64,000 nt of DNA, from NCBI GenBank assembly GCA_964630795.1, contig CAZVWF010000003.1, positions 14,609 to 78,608 of the forward strand, given 5' to 3'. Position numbers and translations under genes: made by a program. The stretch is from SZUA-117 sp964630795. GTDB taxonomy: Bacteria; Pseudomonadota; Gammaproteobacteria; Steroidobacterales; Woeseiaceae. Each line of letters opens with the position of its first letter. Positions within the stretch are counted from its first letter, which is position 1. Under the pieces are notes generated by a model, which saw only the letters and a program-made list of their open reading frames with translations, was not told the DNA's origin and searched no databases. Positions 1-9,583 of the stretch are shown here, one piece after another.

Positions 1-1773
1 GATCAGCAGCTCGACATTTCCGCAATCCCGATGGACGATGCGAAGACATTTGAATTGTTGCAGGCCTGCAAGACCCGGGCCGTCTTCCAGCTTGAGTCAC
101 GCGGGATGCGCGATCTCGTCAAGCGCATGCGGCCGGACCAGTTTGATGACCTGGTGGCGCTGGTTGCGCTTTTCCGTCCGGGCCCGCTGCAATCCGGCAT
201 GGTCGATGACTTCCTGTCCCGCAAACACGACGTCAATAAAGCCGATATCGATTACCTGCATCCCGACCTGACGTCTGTGCTCGAGCCGACCTACGGGGTC
301 ATCCTCTACCAGGAACAGGTCATGCAGATCGCACAGGTGCTGGCGGGTTATACGCTGGGCACCGCCGACCTGTTGCGTCGTGCCATGGGCAAGAAAAAGC
401 CCGAGGAAATGGCAAAGCAGCGCGAAGTCTTCCTGGAAGGCGCCACGTCCAGGGGGGTCGCCGCCCCGACAGCGACCAGGATCTTTGATCTCATGGAGAA
501 GTTCGCGGGCTACGGCTTCAACAAGTCGCATTCTGCCGCATACGCGCTGTTGTCATATCAGACGGCCTACCTTAAAGCGCATCATCCGGCCGCATTCATG
601 GCGGCGGTGATGAGTGCGGATCTCGACAACACCGACCGGCTGGTCATGATCAAGGATGATTGTCGCAAGCTCGGGCTCACACTCCACGTGCCGAGCATCA
701 ATCGCTCGCTGTATCCGTTCAGCGTCGATGGCGAGGGCGCCATTCTCTATGGTCTTGGTGCGATCAAGGGCGTCGGCAAAGGTGCGGTCGATGCGATCGT
801 TGCCGAGCGCGAAACGAATGGCGAGTTCCGTTCCCTGAACGAATTTTGCCGGCGAATCGACCCGGAAAAGGTAAATCGCCGCTCCCTGGAGGCCATGATC
901 AAGTCGGGTGCCATGGACGACTTCGGATTGTCGCGTCGCCAGCTCATACAGGGATTACCTGAAGCGCTCAAAGGCGCAGACCAGGAAGCGCGCGCGAAGG
1001 CAGCGGGACAAAACGACATGTTCGGCATTGCCGAAGTGGAAGCGGCTCCGGATGAGGATATGCAGGAGCGCCAGGAGGAGTGGAACGAACGTGAATTCCT
1101 CGCCAACGAGAAAGAAGCCCTGGGCTTGTACCTTACCGGCCATCCCTTTGATTCGGTTCGCCAGGATGCGCATTTTCTCGTCGACGGCAAACTGGTTGAT
1201 ATCGCCTCCGAACCGCCGCCGCAGAACGGGAACGGCGAACGCAACTACGCTCAGCCACGTCGCGACGTCACAGTGGCTGGCCTGATCATGGATGTTCAAA
1301 AACGCGGCAATCGAGTCACCGTCGTACTCGATGACGATTCAGGGCGCCTTGAGGTCAGCCTGTTCAGCGAAGCTTTCCAGGAGTTTCGTCACCTGCTGGC
1401 CAAAGACGAAATCGTGGTGATATCGGGCGCGCTCCGCTATGACGACTTCATGGGCGCCTGGCAGGTCAACGCGAAGACGGTCATTCATATCGATCGGGCT
1501 ATCGAATCCCGCGCGAGCAGCATGATTCTCAGTCTCGAGCCCAATGGGCAGGGCACGAATCTGCTACACCGCCTGCACGATGCGCTCCTGCCGTATCGTG
1601 AGGGCAATTGTGATGTAGCGGTGCAATATGTCGGTAGCGAGGCCGCTGCCAGGCTCAATCTCGGTCCGGAATGGACAGTCCGTCCCAGCCGCGAATTGCG
1701 CGACAAACTGACCGAACTCCTGGGTCGTGACAGCGTGAGATTGCTCTATCTACCTAACCGGGAAATGAGGTAG
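1..1773 (+). CDS. dnaE: DNA polymerase III alpha subunit, C-terminal half (5' end outside window)
   Basis: Replicative polymerase subunit; the window opens in frame and 590 residues of a protein usually about 1150-1170 long are visible. Recognisable alpha-subunit blocks are AVFQLESRGM near the start, LVALFRPGPLQSGMVDDF, LYQEQVMQIAQVLAGYTLG and LRRAMGKKKPEEM (fingers), GYGFNKSHSAAYA, and GLGAIKGVG (helix-hairpin-helix region). GLYLTGHPFD leads into an OB-fold around visible residues 415-490. The frame is open to a TAG at 1771-1773. accA follows, as in many gammaproteobacteria. The N-terminal PHP domain and most of the palm lie upstream of the window. Identity is secure. Confidence 0.97.
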   Translation, partial: DQQLDISAIPMDDAKTFELLQACKTRAVFQLESRGMRDLVKRMRPDQFDDLVALVALFRPGPLQSGMVDDFLSRKHDVNKADIDYLHPDLTSVLEPTYGVILYQEQVMQIAQVLAGYTLGTADLLRRAMGKKKPEEMAKQREVFLEGATSRGVAAPTATRIFDLMEKFAGYGFNKSHSAAYALLSYQTAYLKAHHPAAFMAAVMSADLDNTDRLVMIKDDCRKLGLTLHVPSINRSLYPFSVDGEGAILYGLGAIKGVGKGAVDAIVAERETNGEFRSLNEFCRRIDPEKVNRRSLEAMIKSGAMDDFGLSRRQLIQGLPEALKGADQEARAKAAGQNDMFGIAEVEAAPDEDMQERQEEWNEREFLANEKEALGLYLTGHPFDSVRQDAHFLVDGKLVDIASEPPPQNGNGERNYAQPRRDVTVAGLIMDVQKRGNRVTVVLDDDSGRLEVSLFSEAFQEFRHLLAKDEIVVISGALRYDDFMGAWQVNAKTVIHIDRAIESRASSMILSLEPNGQGTNLLHRLHDALLPYREGNCDVAVQYVGSEAAARLNLGPEWTVRPSRELRDKLTELLGRDSVRLLYLPNREMR

Positions 1774-1858
1774 AGTTTTACCACGATGCCGCTGTCCTCT
1801 TATGAGGGCAATGGCGAATTTGTTTGAACGCCATGAAGTTCACAACCAGTCAATGCCG

Positions 1859-2818
1859 ATGGACCTAAAGTTTCTCGAATTCGAACAGCCGATCGCCGAG
1901 CTGGAAGCCAGGATCGAAGACCTGCGCTATGTGGGTGATGATTCGGAGCTCAATATCAACGAGGAGGTTGCCCGGCTTACGGCGAAACAGGAATCACTCA
2001 CAAAGAGCATTTTTTCCAAGCTGAGCGCATGGCAGATCGCACAGGTCGCTCGCCACCCGATGCGGCCCTACACTGCTGACTACCTGGAACTCATCGCGCC
2101 GGATTTTCAGGAATTGCACGGCGACAGGATGTACGCGGACGATCCGGCAATCATTGGTGGCATCGGGCGCCTGGATGGACGTCCAGTGATGTTCATCGGT
2201 CACCAGAAAGGCCGGGACACCAAGGAGCGCGTCCGTCGCAACTACGGTATGCCGAAACCTGAGGGCTACCGCAAGGCGCAACGGCTGATGCGTATGGCCG
2301 AAAAGTTCTCGATGCCCATCGTCACGTTCATCGATACGCCGGGGGCCTATCCGGGCGTCGGCGCTGAAGAACGCGGCCAGAGTGAAGCGATCGCTTACAG
2401 CCTGTTCCTGATGGCCAAACTGCAGACCCCGATATTGAGCGTCGTCATCGGCGAAGGTGGTTCCGGTGGGGCGCTGGCGATTGGCGTCAGCGATCGGTTG
2501 TTGATGCTGCAATACAGCGTGTACTCAGTGATCTCACCCGAGGGATGTGCCTCCATCCTCTGGAAGAGTGCCGAGAAGGCTGAGGAAGCCGCCGACGCGA
2601 TGCGAATTACCGCAGACAGCCTGAGTGAGTTCGGCCTGGTCGATGAGATTTTTCCGGAGCCGCTCGGCGCGGCGCATCGTGATCCTGCTGCGATGGCCGA
2701 AGTGATCCGCAATGGCCTTCTGAAACACCTGTCTGATATCGACCAGCTGGACACTGGGGAGTTGCTCGAAAAACGTCAGCAGCGTCTGGCTGGCTTCGGT
2801 CAATTCAAGGAAACCTGA
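1859..2818 (+). CDS. accA: acetyl-CoA carboxylase carboxyltransferase subunit alpha
   Basis: Alpha half of the carboxyltransferase that moves CO2 from carboxybiotin to acetyl-CoA, the first committed step of fatty-acid synthesis; partner AccD is not in the window. The N-terminus LKFLEFEQPIAELEARIEDL and the core blocks GHQKGRDTKE, FIDTPGAYPGVGAEERGQSE, GEGGSGGALAIGV and SPEGCASILWK are diagnostic. I chose ATG 1859 because it gives 319 residues, the E. coli length, and starts right at the conserved N-terminus. In-frame ATGs at 1802, 1811 and 1853 are possible. None has a strong ribosome-binding site. Confidence 0.96.
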   Translation: MDLKFLEFEQPIAELEARIEDLRYVGDDSELNINEEVARLTAKQESLTKSIFSKLSAWQIAQVARHPMRPYTADYLELIAPDFQELHGDRMYADDPAIIGGIGRLDGRPVMFIGHQKGRDTKERVRRNYGMPKPEGYRKAQRLMRMAEKFSMPIVTFIDTPGAYPGVGAEERGQSEAIAYSLFLMAKLQTPILSVVIGEGGSGGALAIGVSDRLLMLQYSVYSVISPEGCASILWKSAEKAEEAADAMRITADSLSEFGLVDEIFPEPLGAAHRDPAAMAEVIRNGLLKHLSDIDQLDTGELLEKRQQRLAGFGQFKET

Positions 2819-2843
2819 ATCCCCGTTACGGGCAGGACCCATC

Positions 2844-4187
2844 ATGGCCTTTGATTCCGATGTGCTGCTGGAGCGATTGCAGGCACTGACCGGTGGCGTC
2901 GGGCCCGCGAGATGGCTGGTGGCATTTTCCGGGGGAATCGACTCCAGTGTTCTTCTGCACGCGCTGGCCAGCGCATCCGATGGAACCCCCGTCGTTGCGA
3001 TACATATCGATCATGGCTTGCACCCCGACTCCGCCGCCTGGTCGCAGCATGCCGAGACGTTTTCGACCGCACTGGGCGTCGAGTTCATTACCAGGGCCGT
3101 CTCGCTCGACCCCAAATTGCCGCAGGGTACGGAGGCGGCAGCGAGAGATGCCCGCTACCAGGCGTTTTACGAATTGGTAGAAGACGACGATTGCCTGTTG
3201 AGCGCACACCATGAACGCGACCAGGCGGAGACCCTGTTGCTGAACCTGATGCGGGGCAGCGGGCCGGCCGGGCTGGCGGGTATCGGTGTCACGCAGTCAT
3301 TTGGCCGCGGGCAACTGCTGCGGCCGATGCTGGGTGTTTCCGGTGATGATATCGCTGCCTATGCATCGGCAGAGGGCCTGACCTGGATTGAGGACCCATC
3401 GAACGCGGATACCCGATTCGACCGGAATTTCATTCGGCGCGAGGTCATGCCGCTTCTGCGAACGCGCTGGCCAGCCGTCGACAATCGGTTGATGCAAAGT
3501 GCGAGTCTGCTGGAGGAATCGAGCCAGTTGCTTCGTGACCTGGCGGATATCGATATCGAGGCCTGTGGCGATTCACATTCGATGTCTCTCGAGCGAGTGA
3601 GTCAGTTGTCCGAGCCTCGGCAAAGGAACCTGCTGCGTCGCGCGGTTCAACGGCGCGGTTTGCCTATTCCTCCGGCGACCCGGTTATACGAGGCAGTCAC
3701 GGCACTCATTCCCGCCCGCCCGGATGCGCAGCCCGTGGTTCGCTGGCCAGGTGCGGAAATCCGGCGGTACCAGGATCGAATCTTCGTCCAGGCTGCGCTG
3801 GGTCCGCGGCCGGACGGCTCGGAGACGCGGCCGATTGCCGAAGGTGACCTGGTCGATCTGGGCGGAGGCCTCGGGCGCCTGCGGCTCGTCCGTCATGGAG
3901 GCGAAGGACTTGACCCGGACATCGTGGGGACAGGATTGGAGATCCGTTTCCGGCAGGGCGGCGAGTCGCTTCGCATAGCCGCCGAAGGATCCACGCGAAA
4001 ACTCAAGAAGCTGCTCCAGGAGGCGGAGGTGCTACCCTGGATGCGCGACCGGCTTCCGCTCCTCTATGCCGGCCATACCCTTGTCGCGGTTGCGGATCTC
4101 TGGGTGTCAGCGGATCACATCGCGACCGGGGGTATCGTCATCGACTGGCAGGAAAAACCGGCAATCAAATGCCCGCATTCATTGTGA
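2844..4187 (+). CDS. tilS: tRNA(Ile)-lysidine synthetase
   Basis: Modifies C34 of the tRNA(Ile) CAU anticodon to lysidine so that it reads AUA. The ATP-binding PP-loop SGGIDSS is at residues 29-35. It is followed by the N-type ATP pyrophosphatase domain, including HIDHGLHPDS and AHHERDQAETLLLNLMRGSG. The C-terminal TilS domain is visible as EIRFRQGGESLRIAAEGSTR and KLLQEAEVLPWMRDRLPLLY. Length is 447 aa against 432 in E. coli. GGCAGGA lies 6-7 bases before the ATG. The gene sits 25 bp after accA, the usual accA-tilS-pyrG order. Confidence 0.96.
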   Translation: MAFDSDVLLERLQALTGGVGPARWLVAFSGGIDSSVLLHALASASDGTPVVAIHIDHGLHPDSAAWSQHAETFSTALGVEFITRAVSLDPKLPQGTEAAARDARYQAFYELVEDDDCLLSAHHERDQAETLLLNLMRGSGPAGLAGIGVTQSFGRGQLLRPMLGVSGDDIAAYASAEGLTWIEDPSNADTRFDRNFIRREVMPLLRTRWPAVDNRLMQSASLLEESSQLLRDLADIDIEACGDSHSMSLERVSQLSEPRQRNLLRRAVQRRGLPIPPATRLYEAVTALIPARPDAQPVVRWPGAEIRRYQDRIFVQAALGPRPDGSETRPIAEGDLVDLGGGLGRLRLVRHGGEGLDPDIVGTGLEIRFRQGGESLRIAAEGSTRKLKKLLQEAEVLPWMRDRLPLLYAGHTLVAVADLWVSADHIATGGIVIDWQEKPAIKCPHSL

Positions 4188-4192
4188 TGACT

Positions 4193-4227
4193 GCGGTGTT
4201 CTGATAACTTGCAACACCGTCTTTAAT
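4193..4227 (+). terminator. possible weak terminator after tilS
   Basis: A 7-bp perfect stem CGGTGTT (4194-4200) / AACACCG (4213-4219) has a 12-base loop and a G.U pair extending it. It is followed by TCTTTAAT, a poor U tract. It starts just 6 bases after the tilS stop, so it could attenuate read-through into pyrG, but it is not a canonical intrinsic terminator. Confidence 0.35.
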
Positions 4228-4364
4228 CAAACGACGGGTCTCTTTCAGGCGTCTTCCGGGTTGGATTAGAAACACGTTCGGGCTGCACAGGAGCGCCGGA
4301 TTCGTGGTTTTATCCTGACGCCTTGTCTGTTTCCCGACAAGCGAATCTGACTGGCGAATTTTGT

Positions 4365-6014
4365 ATGACATCTTACGTATTCATCACTGGTGGCGTGGTT
4401 TCTTCTCTGGGCAAGGGCATCACGTCTGCCTGTCTCGGCGCGATCCTGGAGGCGCGCGGTCTGTCGATCAGCATGATCAAACTGGATCCTTACATCAATG
4501 TCGACCCGGGCACGATGAGCCCGTTTCAGCATGGCGAGGTTTTCGTCACCGAAGATGGCACGGAAACGGATCTCGACCTGGGGCATTACGAACGTTTCGT
4601 CAGGACCACCTGTGGCCGAAACAGTAACTTCACGACGGGCCGTATCTATGAAACGGTAATTGGAAAAGAACGTCGGGGCGACTATCTCGGTGCGACCGTG
4701 CAGGTCATCCCGCACATTACCGATGAAATCAAGGACAGTGTGCGTCGTGGCGCGGGTGATGCTGACATTTGCCTGGTCGAAATCGGCGGCACGGTGGGCG
4801 ATATCGAGTCGCTGCCGTTCCTGGAGGCGATTCGGCAGATGGGTGTGGAGCTTGGACGCGACAAGGTCGTTTACGTCCACCTGACGCTCGTGCCCTACAT
4901 CGCGACTTCGTCCGAGATCAAGACCAAACCGACACAGCATTCGGTCAAGGAATTACGCTCGATCGGTATTCAGCCGGATATCCTGGTGTGCCGCTCCGAA
5001 CAGGCGTTGCCGGAAGAGCAGCGACGAAAGATTGCCCTGTTTACGAACGTGCCGGAAAAAGCCGTCATTTCAGCCTACGATGTTGACGATCTGTACAAGA
5101 TCCCGGCAATCATGCACACGCAGGGGCTTGGAGACATTGTTGCGGATCAATTGTGCCTGGATCTGCCACCCGCCGACCTGTCCGAGTGGCAGGCTATTGT
5201 CGATGCCAAGCAAAGTCCGGAAGCGGAGGTGGATATTGCGATGGTCGGCAAATACGTCGATTTGCGGGATTCCTATATTTCACTGTCGGAAGCGTTGCTG
5301 CATGGCGGCATTCACACCCGAACGCGGGTAAACATCCATTATTTTGAGTCCCAGGATATCGAAGAAAATGGCGTTGATTGCCTGGCGGACATGGACGGCA
5401 TTGTCGTTCCTGGTGGCTTCGGTGATCGCGGTGTGGAAGGCAAGGTTGCGACGGTTCGCTACGCCCGGGAGAACAATATTCCCTACCTGGGCATTTGCCT
5501 CGGAATGCAGGTCGCGATCATCGAGGCGGCGAGAAACCTGGCTGGCCTGGATGGCGCACACAGCACCGAGTTCGAGCGCGGCACCGAGCATCCTGTGGTT
5601 GCGCTGATTACGGAGTGGGAAACCAGTGCCGGTGAACGCGAGGAGCGCAGCGAGGAGTCGGATATGGGCGGTACGATGCGCCTGGGTGCGCAGGAGATCC
5701 AGCTGGTCGAGGATTCGCGCGCGGCATCGGTTTATGGCGAGCCGGCCATTCACGAACGGCACCGGCATCGCTACGAGGTCAACAACCTTTATCGCGACAG
5801 GCTCGCGGAAGCGGGGGTCCGCTTTTCGGGACTTTCGGTCGACGATCTCGTCGAGATGATCGAGATACCCGACCACCCCTGGTTCATTGCCAGCCAGTTT
5901 CACCCGGAATTCACCTCGAATCCGCGTGACGGGCATCCGCTATTCATGAGTTTCATCCGGGCAACTGTGCAGGCGTGTGGTGGCGGTGAGCTGCCCAAGG
6001 TTGCCGAGGCATGA
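4365..6014 (+). CDS. pyrG: CTP synthase
   Basis: Makes CTP from UTP using glutamine and ATP. The N-terminal synthetase domain opens with SYVFITGGVVSSLGKGI (P-loop around residues 13-18). The C-terminal class I glutamine amidotransferase carries the nucleophile Cys378 in GICLGMQ and the His/Glu pair in FHPEFTS near the end. ATG 4365 gives 549 residues with the expected N-terminus; an in-frame TTG at 4323 would add 14 unlikely residues. The stop overlaps the start of kdsA by 4 bases (ATGA), so the two are probably translationally coupled. Confidence 0.97.
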   Translation: MTSYVFITGGVVSSLGKGITSACLGAILEARGLSISMIKLDPYINVDPGTMSPFQHGEVFVTEDGTETDLDLGHYERFVRTTCGRNSNFTTGRIYETVIGKERRGDYLGATVQVIPHITDEIKDSVRRGAGDADICLVEIGGTVGDIESLPFLEAIRQMGVELGRDKVVYVHLTLVPYIATSSEIKTKPTQHSVKELRSIGIQPDILVCRSEQALPEEQRRKIALFTNVPEKAVISAYDVDDLYKIPAIMHTQGLGDIVADQLCLDLPPADLSEWQAIVDAKQSPEAEVDIAMVGKYVDLRDSYISLSEALLHGGIHTRTRVNIHYFESQDIEENGVDCLADMDGIVVPGGFGDRGVEGKVATVRYARENNIPYLGICLGMQVAIIEAARNLAGLDGAHSTEFERGTEHPVVALITEWETSAGEREERSEESDMGGTMRLGAQEIQLVEDSRAASVYGEPAIHERHRHRYEVNNLYRDRLAEAGVRFSGLSVDDLVEMIEIPDHPWFIASQFHPEFTSNPRDGHPLFMSFIRATVQACGGGELPKVAEA

Positions 6015-6856
6015 AACTCAGCGGCTTCGACGTCGGGCCTGACAAACCGTTCTTCCTGATCGCCGGGACCTGTGTCGTCGAGGGCGAGGCCTCAGCGCTT
6101 GAAACGGCCGGCATGCTGAAGGAAATTACCAGCGAGCTTGGCATCCCTTTCATCTACAAGTCGTCCTTCGACAAGGCGAACCGGAGTTCCCGCGATGGTT
6201 TTCGCGGACCGGGCATGGAAGAAGGCCTCAGGATCCTGGGTGAAGTTCGTTCGCAGCTCTCGTTACCGGTGCTGACGGACGTCCATGAAGACACGCCAAT
6301 CGACGAGGTCAGCGACGTCGTTGACGTCCTGCAGACACCGGCTTTTTTGTGCCGCCAAACCAACTTCATCCTGCGTGTCGCGGAGAGCGGTAAACCTGTC
6401 AATATCAAGAAAGGGCAGTTTCTTTCGCCCTCGGAAATGCAAAACGTGGTCGATAAGGCCAAATCGACGGGTAATGAAGACATCATGGTTTGCGAGCGCG
6501 GTTTTTCATTCGGTTACAACAACCTGGTTTCCGACATGCGCAGCCTGGCCGTGTTGAGAGGTACGGGTTGCCCGGTGATCTTCGATGCCACGCATTCGGT
6601 TCAGTTGCCGGGCGGCAAGGGCAGCGCATCCGGTGGTCAGCGCGAGTTTATCCCGGTGTTGGCGAGAGCGGCGACCGCGACCGGAGTTGCCGGGCTGTTC
6701 ATGGAAACACACGCTGATCCGGAAGCGGCATTGAGTGATGGTCCCAATGCGTGGCCCCTGGAACGGATGCGCGCATTGCTGGAAACACTGCTATCCATTG
6801 ACCAGGCTGTGAAGAGCGGGAATTTTCTCGAGGCAGAGTTCGGACTTGGTATATAA
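6011..6856 (+). CDS. kdsA: 3-deoxy-8-phosphooctulonate synthase
   Basis: Condenses phosphoenolpyruvate with arabinose-5-phosphate to form KDO-8-phosphate for the lipopolysaccharide inner core. Family blocks are FLIAGTCVVEGEASALETA, FIYKSSFDKANRSS, VLTDVHE, DVLQTPAFLCRQT, VNIKKGQFLSP, CERGFSFGYNNLV, FDATHSVQLPGG and FMETHADPE. It has 281 residues, the normal length. It overlaps pyrG by 4 bases and precedes eno, the classic pyrG-kdsA-eno order. KdsB, which activates the product, is encoded at 55.2 kb in the same window. Confidence 0.97.
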   Translation: MKLSGFDVGPDKPFFLIAGTCVVEGEASALETAGMLKEITSELGIPFIYKSSFDKANRSSRDGFRGPGMEEGLRILGEVRSQLSLPVLTDVHEDTPIDEVSDVVDVLQTPAFLCRQTNFILRVAESGKPVNIKKGQFLSPSEMQNVVDKAKSTGNEDIMVCERGFSFGYNNLVSDMRSLAVLRGTGCPVIFDATHSVQLPGGKGSASGGQREFIPVLARAATATGVAGLFMETHADPEAALSDGPNAWPLERMRALLETLLSIDQAVKSGNFLEAEFGLGI

Positions 6857-6924
6857 GAATTCCGGCCGGAGCCGCTTGCATTGCCGTTGTGAGTGACTTT
6901 GGCCGTTTGTTTTGCGGAGACACT

Positions 6925-8202
6925 ATGATCGACATTGAGCATATCCATGGCCGGGAAATCCTGGATTCCCGTGGCAATCCGACGGTTGAAGCCGAGGTTC
7001 GGCTGGTGGACGGATCACAGGCCCGCGCGGGCGTCCCATCAGGCGCGTCGACCGGTACTCGCGAGGCCGTTGAACTCAGGGACGGGGATTTGGGCCGCTA
7101 CCTTGGCAAAGGGGTGCAAAAAGCGGTCGCTAACATCAATGGGCCGTTAAAGGATACTTTAACCGTCGAAACGTTTGCGGATCAGAAAGCGCTGGATCAG
7201 CGCATGATCGAACTCGATGGCAGTGCCAACAAGGGTAATCTGGGTGCGAATGCATTGCTGGCAATTTCTCTGGCAACGGCCAGGGCAGCGGCGCAGTCTG
7301 CCGGCGTGCCCCTGTTCTGCCACCTGGGCAACGGCAATACGATGCCGGTCCCGATGATGAACATCATCAATGGTGGAGCACATGCCGATAACAGTGTCGA
7401 TATCCAGGAATTCATGATCTTGCCGGTCGGCGCTCCGTCGTTTGGTGAGGCTTTACGCTATGGCGCTGAAATCTTTCACGCCTTGCGGAGCGTCCTGAAT
7501 GGCAAGGGATTGAACACCGCAGTGGGTGACGAGGGTGGTTTTGCCCCGGATCTGCCGTCGAACCGCGCGGCCCTGGACACGATTGTCGAGGCTGTCGACA
7601 AGGTTGGTTTTTCCCTGGGCGACGATATTCTGCTTGGTCTCGACGTCGCGAGCTCGGAGTTTTACGAGGACGGCTGTTATCGGCTGGCGTCGGAAGGGCG
7701 GGACTTCGATGCTGCGGGCTTTACCGACTTTCTCGCGGAGCTTGTTGCAAACTACCCGATCATCACGATCGAAGATGGTATGGATGAGGGGGACTGGGAT
7801 GGATGGCGTCTACTGACGGAACGCCTTGGCAGTACGGTACAGCTGGTAGGCGACGATCTGTTCGTGACCAATACCGATATTCTCGGCCGTGGAATTCGTG
7901 AAAATATTGCCAATTCGATATTGATAAAACCCAACCAAATCGGTACCTTATCGGAAACACTTGATGCGATTACTATGGCAGTGGAAGCGGGCTATTCGGC
8001 AGTGGTATCACACCGCTCCGGCGAGACCGCAGACAGTACGATTGCCGATATTGCGGTGGGCACTGAGGCGACGCAGATTAAAACGGGATCTCTTTCACGT
8101 TCGGATCGAATCGCCAAGTACAACCAGCTCTTGCGCATCGAAGAGGCTTTGGGGAGCGACGCGGCTTATGCCGGTCGCGACGCCTTCTCAGTGAAGGCTT
8201 GA
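6925..8202 (+). CDS. eno: enolase
   Basis: Converts 2-phosphoglycerate to phosphoenolpyruvate; in gammaproteobacteria it can also be part of the RNase E degradosome, and rne is in this window. Signatures are HGREILDSRGNPTVE at the N-terminus, GASTGTREAVELRD, GDEGGFAPDL, IEDGMDEGDWDGW (metal ligands), SILIKPNQIGTLSET (catalytic lysine) and SHRSGETADSTIADI. ATG 6925 has GCGGAG about 5 bases upstream and gives 425 aa. A GTG at 6889 is in frame but adds a non-conserved tail. Confidence 0.97.
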   Translation: MIDIEHIHGREILDSRGNPTVEAEVRLVDGSQARAGVPSGASTGTREAVELRDGDLGRYLGKGVQKAVANINGPLKDTLTVETFADQKALDQRMIELDGSANKGNLGANALLAISLATARAAAQSAGVPLFCHLGNGNTMPVPMMNIINGGAHADNSVDIQEFMILPVGAPSFGEALRYGAEIFHALRSVLNGKGLNTAVGDEGGFAPDLPSNRAALDTIVEAVDKVGFSLGDDILLGLDVASSEFYEDGCYRLASEGRDFDAAGFTDFLAELVANYPIITIEDGMDEGDWDGWRLLTERLGSTVQLVGDDLFVTNTDILGRGIRENIANSILIKPNQIGTLSETLDAITMAVEAGYSAVVSHRSGETADSTIADIAVGTEATQIKTGSLSRSDRIAKYNQLLRIEEALGSDAAYAGRDAFSVKA

Positions 8203-8241
8203 GTCCGGAGACGGGCGACGTTTGCTTGGGGTAATGATCGC

Positions 8242-8553
8242 TTGAATACACGATGGATAATGCTGGTGCTGGCCATTGCAGGACTCGCGATGCAAGCCCA
8301 GTTGTGGTTATCGGATACCGGTTTCCGTAAGACCCGCGATTTGCGTGACGCGGTCCTCGCTCAGCGCACAGAGAATGACGAGCTGCGTGCACGCAACCGG
8401 GCGCTTGAAGCCGAGGTGGTCAATCTCAAGCACGGCCGCGAGGCGGCGGAAGAAAGAGCCCGGACAGACCTTGGCATGATCGGTCGGTCCGAGACGTTTT
8501 TCCAGGTAGTCCCTGCAACTGGCGACAATCTGGTCGTCGATGCACAACCCTGA
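8242..8553 (+). CDS. ftsB: cell division protein FtsB
   Basis: Small bitopic inner-membrane protein of the FtsQLB divisome subcomplex. It has one N-terminal membrane helix (about residues 6-23), then QLWLSDTGF, then a heptad-rich coiled coil (LRDAVLAQRTENDELRARNR) and the GMIGRSETFFQV ending typical of FtsB. Length is 103 residues, as expected. The start is TTG 8242 preceded by a GGGGTAA stretch; ATG 8260 is an alternative that would shorten the cytoplasmic tail. The gene follows eno, as usual, and overlaps truD by 14 bases. Confidence 0.9.
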   Translation: MNTRWIMLVLAIAGLAMQAQLWLSDTGFRKTRDLRDAVLAQRTENDELRARNRALEAEVVNLKHGREAAEERARTDLGMIGRSETFFQVVPATGDNLVVDAQP

Positions 8554-9583
8554 GTTTCACCTCCCCGACTGGGCGCGTGCCCACGGCAGCCCGCTGTTCC
8601 AGGGGCAGATCAAGAAGACACCCGACGATTTCCGTGTAGAAGAAGTGCTGGGCTTTGTGCCCACCGGTGAAGGCGAGCATGACTTCCTGCGTATCGAAAA
8701 GACAGATTCGAATACGGGCTGGGTCGCGCGTCAGCTGGCCGCGCACGCGGGGGTTACTGCGAGAGACATTGGTTACGCAGGACTCAAGGACCGTCGCGCA
8801 GTTACAACGCAGTGGTTCAGTGTTCGGCGGCCTGCTGGTGACGGGACTGACTGGTCCACGCTGCAGGTAAACGGGGTCAGGCTTCTCGAGCATACGCAGC
8901 ATCGTCGCAAGCTCAAGACCGGCGCTCACGCAGGTAATCGATTTCGAATTGTCGTGCGAGGCATTCCAGGTGACCGTGGGCAAGTCGACGAACGCCTGGC
9001 AGTCATGCGCGCGTCAGGTGTACCGAATTACTTCGGACCGCAGCGATTCGGGCGACATGCGCATAACCTGGCGCTGGCCGGTGAGGTATTCGAAGGCAAG
9101 CGGATGAAAAGAGATCGGCGGAGCATTGCTATTTCGGCGGCGCGCTCGTTTATCTTTAATGAGGTCCTTTCTGCACGCGTCGCGGGAGGAAGCTGGAGCA
9201 GGCTTGTGTCCGGCGAACCCGCAAACCTTGACGGCAGTGCCAGCATCTTCGTGCCGACGGGGGAGGACGACTCGTTGATTACCCGTCTGCAGACGCTGGA
9301 TATTCATCCGACCGGCCCGCTCTGGGGCGCTGGCGGAACGTCAGTAACTGGTGAAATTGCGAACCTGGAACGGACGATGGCCGACGAACACCGTATGCTG
9401 GCATCCGGCCTGGAACGTCTGGGTGCGCGTCCGGCCCGGCGGGCATTGAGGCTGAGCGTTCATGACGTCGACTGGTCGATATCCGGCGACAGGTTCGAGA
9501 TCGGGTTTCATCTGGGTAAAGGGAGTTTCGCAACAACCGTGTTGCGAGAACTGATGACGACAATTGATGACAATCATTCATGA
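8540..9583 (+). CDS. truD: tRNA pseudouridine(13) synthase
   Basis: Isomerises U13 in tRNA. The catalytic block GYAGLKDRRAVTTQ places the nucleophilic aspartate at residue 84 (Asp80 in E. coli). Other TruD motifs are KKTPDDFRVEE, GNRFRIVVRGI, GVPNYFGPQRFGRHAHNLA and FEIGFHLGKGSFATTVLRE at the C-terminus. Length is 347 aa, in the family range. It overlaps ftsB by 14 bases and the next gene by 4 (ATGA). ispD and ispF, which normally sit between ftsB and truD, are not here. Confidence 0.96.
   Translation: MHNPEFHLPDWARAHGSPLFQGQIKKTPDDFRVEEVLGFVPTGEGEHDFLRIEKTDSNTGWVARQLAAHAGVTARDIGYAGLKDRRAVTTQWFSVRRPAGDGTDWSTLQVNGVRLLEHTQHRRKLKTGAHAGNRFRIVVRGIPGDRGQVDERLAVMRASGVPNYFGPQRFGRHAHNLALAGEVFEGKRMKRDRRSIAISAARSFIFNEVLSARVAGGSWSRLVSGEPANLDGSASIFVPTGEDDSLITRLQTLDIHPTGPLWGAGGTSVTGEIANLERTMADEHRMLASGLERLGARPARRALRLSVHDVDWSISGDRFEIGFHLGKGSFATTVLRELMTTIDDNHS

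Noticed and set aside
5280..5936. A 218-codon minus-strand frame inside pyrG
   Set aside because: It overlaps the conserved glutaminase domain of pyrG and has no independent support.
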